Origin: Duganella sp. OV510
Lineage (GTDB): Bacteria; Pseudomonadota; Gammaproteobacteria; Burkholderiales; Burkholderiaceae_D
Length of the DNA: 64,000 nucleotides
Direction of reading: 5' to 3'
Assembly (NCBI RefSeq): GCF_900100205.1
Contig: NZ_FNEQ01000001.1
Location: 1 to 64,000, forward strand
Below the pieces are notes generated by a model. The model did no database searches, was not told where the DNA came from, and was given only the letters and a program-made list of their open reading frames with translations. The position numbers were made by a program, and so were the translations under genes. Positions 1 to 8,378 of the stretch are shown here, in pieces (position 1 is the stretch's first letter; each line of letters begins with the position of its first letter).

Positions 1-3000
1 TTCAGCTTGATACCCGAGTCCTGGATGGTGGTGCTGCTTGCGCCGATGCCAAGAACGCCGGAGGAACTGCCAACCCCATACTTTTTCTCGTCCAAAGCGG
101 TAGCGCGCAGACCGGAAGTTTGAGTAGCCATGGCCGCGACGACACCGATGGTGTCGCGGATCTTGACCAGCGCCGAGAGCATGTCGCGGGTGTGGCTCAG
201 CTCGACGTTGGCGTACTTCTCCAGGTTCTCGATCGAGCGGCTGATCGATTCCGATTTCGCCGACTCGTCGCCCAGCACCGTCCCGGTACCGGCCTTCTCC
301 TGTCGATCCTTTGCAACATCAAAGCCACCGCCGCCCGTTCCGCCCATCACCTTGGCACCGAGTGCAAGCACAGCGGCCAGGGTCACCGCGCCAGCGGCGA
401 GGTTCAGTGGGAATGGCAGGGATGCCATCGCTTTGACGACGGCGGTGATACCCCAGGCGCTGGCCTCGGTGCCCGCCAACGCCACCGAGGCGCCGGTCGT
501 CGCTGCCTCACCGCTGAGCTTCGTCGCGTTCAGGGCGACGTTTGCCGCCACCTCGCCTTCTTTGAAGAAGATTTTCTTGACCATGGACTCCAGGGCCATG
601 GCCATCTCGTAAGCACGGAAGGCCTTTTCAGTCGTCTCCAACAGCTTGTAGCCCTTCGAGTTCTCGCTGAAGAAGCCCTTCGCGGCACCTGCCATGTCGC
701 CGTACGATTTGATCTGCGCTTGCGCCGATGCCTTCGCGGCCGCAATTTCTGCCTGAGCGATTTTTTGCGCGCTGCTTTTCGGATCGGCCTTGACTGCGGC
801 GAGCTGCGCGGTGATTGCTTGCTGCTGGACGGCGTACCCGGTGAGTGCCGTGGTCAGTCCGCCGATAGCGGCGCCAACGCGGCCAAACGAATCTTCCATG
901 CCTTGCGCGGCCTGGCGCGCAGCATCATCCACCGCTTGCAGGATCTTCAGCAGCTGTTCGGCTTTCGCCACGTCAGTACCAGTATCCAGCCCTTGCAGCG
1001 TGGTTTGCGCAGCCGCCAGTCGGCCGTATGCCGCAATCTTCGCGTCAATGTCAGCAATCGCTTTCTCGCTGCCCTCGATCCCGGCCAGCGCGACCTTCTG
1101 CTCTTCCAGTTGCGCAACCGCAGCGGTGGTCACGGCTGAAGGCAATTTATTGTAGGCGGCGATCTGGCGCTCGGTGGCGTCGATCTGATCATTGATTGCG
1201 AGAATCTCTTTACGGCTGGTCGCCTCAGCTTCACGCGCCGGCTTGTCTTTGTCGTAAGCGTAGGCGTTGCTCAGTTGCTCAGCGGCCACCAGAGACGAGC
1301 GCAGGGCTTCAGTGCGCTGCGCACCCAGATCCTTGATCTTGGCGTTGTTGGCGATGCGTTCCGCCGCGTCCTTGCCATTGTATGCAGCCAGCGCGGCGAT
1401 TTCGGCATCGAAAACCGCAGCGGCATCTTTGCCAGCAGCCAAGGCAGCCGCATGTTTGGCATTGAACACCTCCGTGTCGGACGCCAAACCTTGGCGGTTC
1501 AGTTCGGACACGCGCGCCACACCTTCGTCGCGCAAATTCTTCTCGCGAGCGATGCCTGACTTAATTGCCTCAAGGCGAGCATCGACCTGCGCTTTACTGG
1601 TGGCAGCCCAATTCTTGCCGGCGTCGGAGGCGTTCCAGGTCTCGGTGGCCAGTTTCGACACCAGGGTGATGTATTCCCTCTCGCCGATGGCGTTCGCGTC
1701 GCGAGCAGTTTTTAGCGCCTTCAGGTCGTCGAGGTACTGCTTGTTCACGCCGGTCAAGCGTTCACGTACCGCAGCGAGCGCTTGAGCGGCAGGGCCAAAT
1801 GCAGCAGCGGCATCGTCGGAAGCATCTCTCTTCTGCATCTTTTCGTTTAGTTCGATGATGCTCTTCAGCACCTTCTCGCGGGCGAATAGGATGTCGTCGT
1901 TACTTTTGCCCTTGCCGGGCGCAAAATCACCGGCGCGACTATTGATGTCGTCAAGCAACTTGGAGGCTTTGCTCAGCTGCTCCACGATAGGCAGGTCACG
2001 CTCAGCCTTGGTTTTGCTGATGCCGCCATTTTGCAATTGGATCAGGCGCTCGTTCTTGGCAATCTGCTCATCCAAGCCTTTGACGATCCGCGCATGGGCC
2101 TCATCGAACGACTCGGAAGCCTGTTTGTTGCCCTCTTCGGCATTACGCCCCCACACCGACCACGCGGTCGCAGCGAGGCCCAACAGCGTAATAACGGCGC
2201 CGACAGGCCCGCCCAGAAAGCCGACGGCACGGCTCAGCAGGCCGACCGATGCAACCGTGGCACCATTCGCGGCCGTCAGCGCCGTTTGAGCAGCCGTTTG
2301 CGCGGCCGTCGCGGCAGTGACCTGCGCACTCACGCGGGTCTGCTGCTGGCCGAGGATGGCCAGTTGAGCCAGCGTTGCCGCGCGCGCCTGCTCGGCGATC
2401 GCCAGATCGGCTTGCAGGCCACGGCGCAGTGCCTCCTGCACATTCAACTCACGGGTCGAGTCGCGCAACACACGCAGCGCAGTGCTCAGTGCGCCGGCAG
2501 CGCTGGACGCAGCGATTGCCGCCCGGGCCTGAGCAATGCTTGCATCCGTATTGGCGATGGTGGCCTGGGCCGCAGAAATGTTCGCATTTGCTACAGCGAG
2601 GCGAGCCACCATCTCTTCGCGAGCGACAACGATAGCGGATTGGGTGGCGGCCAAGCTGGCCGTGGTAGCGGCAGTGCTCGCCACCTCAGCCTCGGCCATG
2701 GCAATCGTGGCCGCGCGCGCGGCGTTGGCCGCCGCGACCTGGGCGTAAATGGCCGCAATGTGCTCGTAGGTCTTCACGGTCCAGGCGGTGAGCCAATTCA
2801 CGACCGCGACGGCCGTGACCGTGCCAGCAACGCCGGCCAGGAGGTTGAGGTTGCGTGCCAGCGCTTCGATGCCGGTCGTCAGCGCCATGACGGCGCCGCT
2901 GGCCTGAGCCTGCGTGCCGATGAACTCCATGACGCTATTCTTCAGCACGGTGAAGGCGCCGCCAATGGTCTGGACCTGCTTCGCCTCTTCCCGCAACTGC

Positions 3001-3660
3001 TGCAGCGCACTCGGCAGCACGTTCGACATGATCTGCGAGGTGATCTTGCCCTCGGACGCCATTTCACGCAGCGCACCGATCGGCACGCCCATGCCGTCGG
3101 CCAGCGCCTTCATGAGGCGCGGTGCTGCTTCGTTCACCGCATTGAACTCTTCGCCGCGCAGCGTGCCGGAGGCGAAGGCCTGCGACAGCTGCAGCTGCGC
3201 CGACGCCGATTCAGCGGCCGTGGCGCCGGATACCTTCAGCGCCAGGTTGACGGTTTCGGTGATCGCGGCGACCTGCTTCTGCTGCACGCCCAGCTCGCGG
3301 GTGCCGTTGGCGATCCGCGCGTACAAGGTGCCGGTGGCGGCAAGATCCTGCTGCGCGGTGTTGGCGATACGGCGCACGTCATCGACGGCGGCGGCATATT
3401 CGCGCTGCGACTGGGTGGCCAGCTTGATCTGGGCATTGAACTTCGCGTATTCGTCAGCCATCCGGATGATCGCGCCCACGCCGGCGCCGACGCCCAGCAG
3501 TTGGAGCGCCTGCGACAGCTTGCGCGCCACCACGTCGAGGCTGGCAGCCTGCTGCTCGGCACGCGCCCCCGAATCGCGCATGCGCTCCAGCGACTGGGCG
3601 GCGGTTAGCGCTTCGCGGGAATCGATCCGAATTCCCAGGGTGGCGATATCAACGGTCATG
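1..3660 (-). CDS. Tail tape measure protein (C-terminus cut off by window)
   Basis: The minus-strand frame is open from an ATG at 3660 to base 1, giving at least 1220 residues. Tape measure proteins fill the tail tube during assembly and set tail length. The N-terminal ~250 residues match the usual tape-measure N-terminal domain (start MTVDIATLGIRIDSREA, then a QREYAAAVDDVRRIANTAQ segment). The middle is very Ala-rich, with long helical stretches and hydrophobic segments (for example around bases 2740-2900), as expected. It follows the tail chaperone genes directly, the standard gene order in siphophages. A terminator-like hairpin lies in the 30-base gap before it. Several long open frames on the opposite strand are shadows of its biased codons. 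Confidence 0.93.
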
Positions 3661-3669
3661 GATGGCCCA

Positions 3670-3697
3670 AAAGAAAAGCCGCCTCGCGGGCGGCTTA
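3670..3697 (-). terminator. Rho-independent terminator-like hairpin between chaperone and tape measure
   Basis: Read on the minus strand, the arms AAGCCGCC and GGCGGCTT enclose a short loop and are followed by TTCTTTT. It overlaps the stop codon of the chaperone frame. It may lower tape-measure expression relative to upstream genes. Confidence 0.6.
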
Positions 3698-4036
3698 CTG
3701 GTTGCTTAGGAAAACTTCATCGAGTGCGTCGATGCACTCGCCTTCAAACGGCGTCAGGCAGAAGCCCTGGCGCCGCTCCCACGCCATGATCTGCTCGTCG
3801 GAGATGGGATTGGCGGCAAGGCCACCGTTGGTGCGTTTGCGGCTTAGCTCGCAGAAGTAACCCCACACGTGCACCAGCTCATGCGGGATTGCTGGGATGT
3901 CCAATTGCGGAGGGGCGATGCCCGTCTGCTCCAGCACCTTCTCCAGGTGCCAGCGCAGCGTGCGGCCGTCCTTCTGCTTCGCGCTCAGCTTGAGCGATGC
4001 CTCCGCGTGCTCGACGAGCTGCTGCTTTAGATCGTC
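3695..4036 (-). CDS. Tail assembly chaperone GT extension, reached by -1 frameshift
   Basis: This frame has no convincing start of its own. It is continuous with the -1 frame of the upstream chaperone gene from the slip site at 4036-4042 to a TAA at 3695. Translation through the slip gives 165 residues of the upstream protein plus 113 from this frame, 278 in all. The C-terminal part (PHELVHVWGYFCELSRKR ... ALDEVFLSNQ) resembles the T part of lambda-like G/GT tail chaperones. These bind the tape measure and tail tube protein during assembly and are absent from the virion. A GTG at 3937 could start an 80-residue product, but has no clear ribosome site. Confidence 0.75.
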   Translation of the reverse strand, partial: DDLKQQLVEHAEASLKLSAKQKDGRTLRWHLEKVLEQTGIAPPQLDIPAIPHELVHVWGYFCELSRKRTNGGLAANPISDEQIMAWERRQGFCLTPFEGECIDALDEVFLSNQ

Positions 4037-4530
4037 AAAAAATCGGCGTCAACTTCCAGCGCCGCGATGATCTTATCCACCCAGGTCGGGAATTTCTTCA
4101 GCAGCACGGTGACGTTCGCTTCGGTGACCGCCAGCGGCTGACCGCCGGAAACAAAGCCCGGCAGGCCGACGGTGACGGCGACAGCGATCTTCAGGTTGCG
4201 GTCCTCGCCCAGGTCGTACAGCTGGCCGGCGCCGGTGTCGGTCTTGCCGTCGATCTGCTGCTTCTTGGTCTGGCTGCGCTTGATGGCGACGACCGAGGTG
4301 GTGCGGATGACACTGCGGTATTGCTCGCTGTTCTTGCCGACGATCTCGATGCCAGCCTTCTGGTTGCCATCATCATCGAACAGCACCGGTACGGTATGGG
4401 TTTTCGCAATCGGCGCTGCGCCGGTGGCGACCAGCGCGTCGAAGTCGATGCCAGCGGCAGCCGCAGGCACGCTCGCAATTGCGACCGCAGCGTTCAGGGT
4501 GGTGGTTTGGGTGGTAGTGTTCAGTTCCAT
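4027..4530 (-). CDS. Tail assembly chaperone G-like protein (167 aa)
   Basis: The ATG at 4530 follows AAAGG at good spacing; an in-frame start further upstream lies in the terminator region and is unlikely. The protein is small, Ala/Thr-rich at the N-terminus and lies between the tail tube gene and the tape measure, the position of the G chaperone. Its last codons contain the slip heptamer that gives the longer GT product. The assignment rests on position and the frameshift architecture more than on sequence identity. Confidence 0.8.
   Translation of the reverse strand: MELNTTTQTTTLNAAVAIASVPAAAAGIDFDALVATGAAPIAKTHTVPVLFDDDGNQKAGIEIVGKNSEQYRSVIRTTSVVAIKRSQTKKQQIDGKTDTGAGQLYDLGEDRNLKIAVAVTVGLPGFVSGGQPLAVTEANVTVLLKKFPTWVDKIIAALEVDADFLTI
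4036..4042 (-). promoter_or_regulatory. Programmed -1 ribosomal slip site, T TTT TTG
   Basis: On the minus strand codons 163-165 of the upstream chaperone read GAT TTT TTG, which is the heptamer X XXY YYZ. The zero frame stops three codons later (ACG ATC TAA). The -1 frame continues open for 113 codons. Position, heptamer and frame all fit a lambda G/GT-type frameshift. Confidence 0.8.
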
Positions 4531-4629
4531 GGTGTTACCTTTCTTCGCGTGGTAGATAAATGCCCGCGCACGCCCGCCGCTCCACGCGAATGGAGACAGC
4601 GGACGGGCCGGTGCTGGGGTGGCTTGCGC

Positions 4630-4657
4630 CAAAAAAGAAACCCGGCGCGCGGCCGGG
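4630..4657 (-). terminator. Terminator downstream of tail tube gene
   Basis: On the minus strand CCCGGC-CGCGC-GCCGGG is followed by TTTCTTTTTT, a good intrinsic terminator. Placed just after the tail tube gene, it may keep tube protein in excess over the chaperones. Confidence 0.75.
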
Positions 4658-4674
4658 CGAAAGTCATGTTGCTA

Positions 4675-5865
4675 TTAAATCAAGGTTGTATCTTGAAGCA
4701 GGATGGTCGACTTGCCTGCGCCGGTGCCGGCCGCATTCGGCGCCGCCGTGAAGTCGTACTGGCGGATGATTTCCTTGTCGCCCGACTCGCTGCCGCCGAA
4801 CACCTTCACGTACGGCATGGCGATCACGAAGGCGCCGCCGATACCGTCGTCCAGGCGGTTGATCAGCGAGATCGACTGCTCCTGGTCAAAGTAGTCGTCC
4901 ATCTCGCCATTCTCGTAATACACGCTGATCTGGCCGGTGACGTCGATCATGTCCATGAACACGTCCGGAGTGACGTTGGAGCCGACCACCTTACCCACCG
5001 AGGCGTTGCCGTTGATGTCGACGCTGAAGTTCGTGCAGACCTTCGACGCTTTCCCGTTGATGATGGCCAGGCCCGAAGGCGTTACCAGCATGTCGCCGCC
5101 GCCCGGCGCCGCAGGGTTGGTGAAGTAGGCAGCGGTCGCCTTCTGGCGGTCCTGGCCCATGTAGGCGATCTCGGCTGAAACCTTGTCGTCGGCGGCCAGG
5201 CCAATGTTGATCGAGGCGACGCGTTGGCCGGTAAAGCGGTACGACTCGGCGACGGCCGTGTACCACTTCTCGATGGTATAGCTGTCGTTGGTGTGGCCGG
5301 TTTCGGGGATGTAGGTCACCTTACCTGGCACGGTGATGCCGATGCCGGACGCGCTGGCGGCGGCAACCACAGGCTCAGCCACGGAGAGCTTGGTGGCGGT
5401 CAGGCCGATGATGGTCAGCAGCTTGTCGTTGTTTGCAGCACCGCCGGCGGTGAAGCCGCTCGGTTTGATCAACATGCCCAGTGCCAATCCATCAGCAATG
5501 AACGAGCCGGCGGAGCGAGTGAAGTAGCCTGGTTCGTCATCATCAGCTGCCGTAGCTACGATAGTCAGGCCGGCCAACGGCGTCACAGCCGTCCAGTCGC
5601 GGCGAACGATCGACGCCAACTCGGAATCGATCAGACCCAGCGCCAGCTCGACGCCGATGTTGCCGTCGACCGTGCGGCCGCCGTGGCGCGCCATCGGGCG
5701 CTGGGCGTTGGTCTGGATCGCAGCGGACTGGATCTTGTTCTTCTTCAGGGCGATGGAATCGCTGACCTTGCGGAACTCGCGCGCGCCGGCCGCGCCGGGT
5801 AGCGTTCCGAACGCGGCCTCCTTCTTGCGAATGACCTTGGTCAGAACTTGAGTTTGAATTGCCAT
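4675..5865 (-). CDS. Major tail tube protein (396 aa)
   Basis: Start ATG at 5865 (MAIQTQVLTKVIRKKEAA). The protein has the look of siphophage tail tube proteins: an N-terminal segment with DSIALKKNKIQSAAIQ and MARHGGRTVDGNIGVEL, then a beta-rich body and an ending like FDQEQSISLINRLDD. Its length is normal for the long tube proteins of podo/siphophages of Burkholderiales. Terminators lie on both sides, which fits a separately dosed, highly expressed virion protein. An in-frame upstream extension to 6039 runs through a terminator and the preceding gene and is not real. Confidence 0.88.
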   Translation of the reverse strand: MAIQTQVLTKVIRKKEAAFGTLPGAAGAREFRKVSDSIALKKNKIQSAAIQTNAQRPMARHGGRTVDGNIGVELALGLIDSELASIVRRDWTAVTPLAGLTIVATAADDDEPGYFTRSAGSFIADGLALGMLIKPSGFTAGGAANNDKLLTIIGLTATKLSVAEPVVAAASASGIGITVPGKVTYIPETGHTNDSYTIEKWYTAVAESYRFTGQRVASINIGLAADDKVSAEIAYMGQDRQKATAAYFTNPAAPGGGDMLVTPSGLAIINGKASKVCTNFSVDINGNASVGKVVGSNVTPDVFMDMIDVTGQISVYYENGEMDDYFDQEQSISLINRLDDGIGGAFVIAMPYVKVFGGSESGDKEIIRQYDFTAAPNAAGTGAGKSTILLQDTTLI

Positions 5866-5887
5866 GAGAGTGCCTTTCTTCGGACGT

Positions 5888-5910
5888 AAAAAAAGCGCCC
5901 GAAGGCGCTT
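5888..5910 (-). terminator. Intrinsic terminator upstream of tail tube gene
   Basis: On the minus strand AAGCGCC-TTCG-GGCGCTT with a stable TTCG loop is followed by TTTTT. A very clean intrinsic terminator inside the late operon. Confidence 0.8.
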
Positions 5911-5935
5911 GGTTGGAAGTGGTGTTGGGGAAGCC

Positions 5936-6355
5936 TCAGTCGAAGGCCTCAACCCGGTACTTGATGGTGACCGGCACCAGCCAAAAGCTGCCATCTGGCC
6001 GTCCGGCGGCGACCGACGGCGTGTTGTCGATGTGGACATTGATGCCGCCGTATTGCAACGTGATCGCGCAAGGAAATAGCTCTTCGATCGCCTTCGAGAT
6101 TGCCGCAGACTCGGTCGTACCCTTCCCCGCTGGCGTCCGGACGCTGACCTGGTGCAGCCCGATGTAGCGCCGGTGGGCGCCGCCCTGGCTTGGGTTCAGC
6201 GTGCTGGCTGGCAGCAGGTCGCCCTGCAAGTAGCTCTGGCCGGTGACAGGCGTATAGGCCGTGTTGCCAAAGGCGCATGGCAGCGCCGGCGTGCGTGCCT
6301 TGGCCCAGGCCGTCAGCCGCGTCTCAATGGCCGCGCGGGCGATGTCATGGCTCAT
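5936..6355 (-). CDS. Tail terminator-like protein, DUF4128 type (139 aa)
   Basis: MSHDIARAAIETRLTAWAKA followed by a compact beta-rich body (GGAHRRYIGLHQVSV, EELFPCAITLQYGG) matches the DUF4128 tail-terminator family, which caps the tail tube at the head end. The start overlaps the stop of the upstream gp10-like gene as ATGA, so the two are translationally coupled. Confidence 0.75.
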   Translation of the reverse strand: MSHDIARAAIETRLTAWAKARTPALPCAFGNTAYTPVTGQSYLQGDLLPASTLNPSQGGAHRRYIGLHQVSVRTPAGKGTTESAAISKAIEELFPCAITLQYGGINVHIDNTPSVAAGRPDGSFWLVPVTIKYRVEAFD

Positions 6356-6753
6356 TGAAGTCCTCGCACATACTGTTCGATTGCCGCCGGCAGACCGGCC
6401 AGCGTGACGCGTACCATGCCTGATGGCGCCTTCACGCTGCTGTGGCCATACTCGATCTCGCCGGCATACGGCAGGTTATTCACGATCCAGCACTCGCCGC
6501 CCGCCTTCAGGCTGGTGACTTGGCCGGCGATCTTGGCGATGGTGGCGGCACCGGAGGTGTCCACACCGTCGACCTCGCCGCCTGGCAGCACGCGGCCAAA
6601 CTGCCAATTCGCGCGCAGTCGGCCGGTCAGCACAGGAGTATTTAGTACCACGCCTTGGCTAGCCAGTACAACGGTCTGGCGCAGCGCCTGGTCGATGTTC
6701 GCGCCGGTTTTGGTGATGAACTTGGAAATGTCGGCTGAGAACGATCCTGCCAT
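6352..6753 (-). CDS. HK97 gp10-like neck/tail completion protein (133 aa)
   Basis: The protein has the gp10 signature: an early helix (IDQALRQTVVLASQGVV), the segment NTPVLTGRLRANWQ, and a later AGEIEYGHSSVKAPSGMVR. Members sit at the head-tail junction. It overlaps its neighbours on both sides (TGATG upstream, ATGA downstream). Confidence 0.85.
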   Translation of the reverse strand: MAGSFSADISKFITKTGANIDQALRQTVVLASQGVVLNTPVLTGRLRANWQFGRVLPGGEVDGVDTSGAATIAKIAGQVTSLKAGGECWIVNNLPYAGEIEYGHSSVKAPSGMVRVTLAGLPAAIEQYVRGLQ

Positions 6754-7136
6754 CAGACACCTCGCAGCTGGAGCGTGTACAGGAGACTGACGTCGGTCGG
6801 CTCCAGGTTGATCACGTTGGCGATGGTGTACACCTTGGCGCCGATCAGCACCACATCGGCCGTGGTCGGCAGCGGCATGGTCGCGCCGTCGCGCTGAAGC
6901 GTCGACAGCAGTAGCTGCTGGTCGCCCTGCTTGATCAGCGTGCCGTCGATGTCGTCCTGGTTGTAGTTGAGCTTGACGCCGGTGCCTTCGAGGTCGACTT
7001 CGCCACCGGTGCCGGGCACAGGACCACCGGTGCCGGGATCGTAGTCGGCCTCCAGCACGCGGCGCAGCGTGACCAACCCGCCCTTGCGGCGCAGGGAGGC
7101 GTCGGCGCGGGCAGCGGCTTTGGTGTAGTCGGTCAT
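6753..7136 (-). CDS. Head-tail connector region protein (127 aa)
   Basis: Start ATG at 7136 overlaps the upstream stop (ATGA). The N-terminus is basic (MTDYTKAAARADASLRRKGG) and the rest is beta-rich, as in small head-tail joining proteins between the connector and gp10. I do not recognise a specific family; the assignment is positional. Confidence 0.7.
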   Translation of the reverse strand: MTDYTKAAARADASLRRKGGLVTLRRVLEADYDPGTGGPVPGTGGEVDLEGTGVKLNYNQDDIDGTLIKQGDQQLLLSTLQRDGATMPLPTTADVVLIGAKVYTIANVINLEPTDVSLLYTLQLRGV

Positions 7137-7648
7137 CCCCGCACCACTTTCATCATTCCGGCGCCACCAGCTGCGCCAAAGAACGGCTCCAGCACCGCAT
7201 CGATGGCGACGAAGCGCGAGCTGGCGTCGGTGTTGTTCTCGAAGTACTCAGTTTCCAGGGGGCCAGTCTTGTCGCGCTTGATCTGGTTGTTGCCCACGTC
7301 CAGATCCGGCAGCAACGCGGTTCCATCGGCGGCGCGCACGGCCAGGTCGATGCAGGCGTTGACCACTTCGGCCGGTACAACGTCGCTGCGCACCGGGAAG
7401 TCGTCCACGCATACGTCGTAGCGCGGAAAGTCCAGCGCTTGCGCCTGGTAGACGCGGCGCCCGGCCCAGCGCTGGCGGTAGTTGGCCAGCATGAACTGCG
7501 TGGCGCGCCGCAGCGCGACTTCCTTTTCAGGCTCGGTGCGCGGCGCCCAGTCTGTAACGCCCATGGCGACGCATCGCGCGTCGGCGGCGGCCACGCTGGC
7601 GTAGCTTTCGGCATTAGGGAGGCCACGGCCGGTTTCGGTTACTAGCAT
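7133..7648 (-). CDS. DnaT-like domain connector protein (171 aa)
   Basis: From the ATG at 7648 the protein starts MLVTETGRGLPNAESYASV, typical of the phage 'putative DnaT-like ssDNA-binding' family that is usually the first head-tail adaptor after the coat genes. It contains RATQFMLANYRQRWAGRRV, a hallmark of this family. Despite the name, its genomic place points to a virion connector. A longer in-frame start at 7687 is less likely. Confidence 0.8.
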   Translation of the reverse strand: MLVTETGRGLPNAESYASVAAADARCVAMGVTDWAPRTEPEKEVALRRATQFMLANYRQRWAGRRVYQAQALDFPRYDVCVDDFPVRSDVVPAEVVNACIDLAVRAADGTALLPDLDVGNNQIKRDKTGPLETEYFENNTDASSRFVAIDAVLEPFFGAAGGAGMMKVVRG

Positions 7649-7754
7649 GGAGACCTCACGATCAAGCAAGTAATATCGACGCCACAATTCGATGTCATAT
7701 AAGCAATCACTTGGTGTAGAATTATTTTCCTTACAACGCTTCAGGGGATTTCAA

Positions 7755-8333
7755 ATGAAAAGGCTCATCCGCGCTGCAATCCTTGCTGTTGGCTTAACAA
7801 CTGGAGCAGCGAAAGCTGCACCTATCGATTTCACTTACACTGTTAGTGGAACAACTGGGAACTGGACATACGATTTCTCAGTCACCAACAATCTAGGGTA
7901 TTTATGGCAAATCTATTTGTTCGGAGTGTCCCTGCCGAATGCAACCAACCCCAACAGCACTCTCGGCATGACTACCGGTTATATGACGCACTTCAGTCAT
8001 TTCACGGAAAACGGAAGCACAGTCGATTTCAACGTCAACTGGGTGGATCGCTTCACTTACAAAGGGGTAGAGCCAGGTCAAACCGGGCATTTCATAGTCT
8101 CTGATACGAGCACTTCTGCGCTGACCGAAATCAACTGGTATGCATATGCCTATACGGGAAATAGCAGCGATCATTACACCGGAGGCCCGCACCTTGGCTC
8201 GGCATACGCTCCAGGATTTCAGGGGTTAAACGAGACAATTCTCCCAATTCCTGAACCAGAAACCTACGCAATGCTGCTCGCTGGCCTAGGCATCCTCGGC
8301 TTCGCTGCTCGTCGCAAACGCACTGCTGCGTGA
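7755..8333 (+). CDS. Secreted PEP-CTERM protein, prophage accessory gene (192 aa)
   Basis: The ATG at 7755 starts a signal peptide (MKRLIRAAILAVGLTTGAAKA). The C-terminus carries a PEP motif (IPEPETYAMLL), a hydrophobic helix (AGLGILGFAA) and a basic tail RRKR, which is the PEP-CTERM sorting signal processed by exosortase EpsH-type systems. The body (~120 residues) is Thr/Asn/Tyr-rich and unlike its GC-rich neighbours in codon use. It points against the surrounding late operon and is followed by a strong hairpin, so it looks like an independently transcribed accessory gene that could alter the lysogen surface or exopolysaccharide. The function of the body is unknown. Confidence 0.88.
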   Translation: MKRLIRAAILAVGLTTGAAKAAPIDFTYTVSGTTGNWTYDFSVTNNLGYLWQIYLFGVSLPNATNPNSTLGMTTGYMTHFSHFTENGSTVDFNVNWVDRFTYKGVEPGQTGHFIVSDTSTSALTEINWYAYAYTGNSSDHYTGGPHLGSAYAPGFQGLNETILPIPEPETYAMLLAGLGILGFAARRKRTAA

Positions 8334-8339
8334 TCTCCG

Positions 8340-8360
8340 CCGGCGCCACAACGGCGCCGG
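8340..8360. terminator. Hairpin after PEP-CTERM gene
   Basis: CCGGCGCC-ACAAC-GGCGCCGG is a perfect 8-bp stem just after the stop codon. There is only a short T run, so termination may be weak or act in both directions between the convergent genes. Confidence 0.5.
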
Positions 8361-8378
8361 TTGAGGCTAGAAATCGCA

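Noticed and set aside
120..3608. Long open frames on the plus strand opposite the tape measure (up to ~525 codons)
   Set aside because: They mirror the codon bias of the Ala-rich minus-strand gene, have no ribosome sites and read as low-complexity Arg/Gln/His-rich text.
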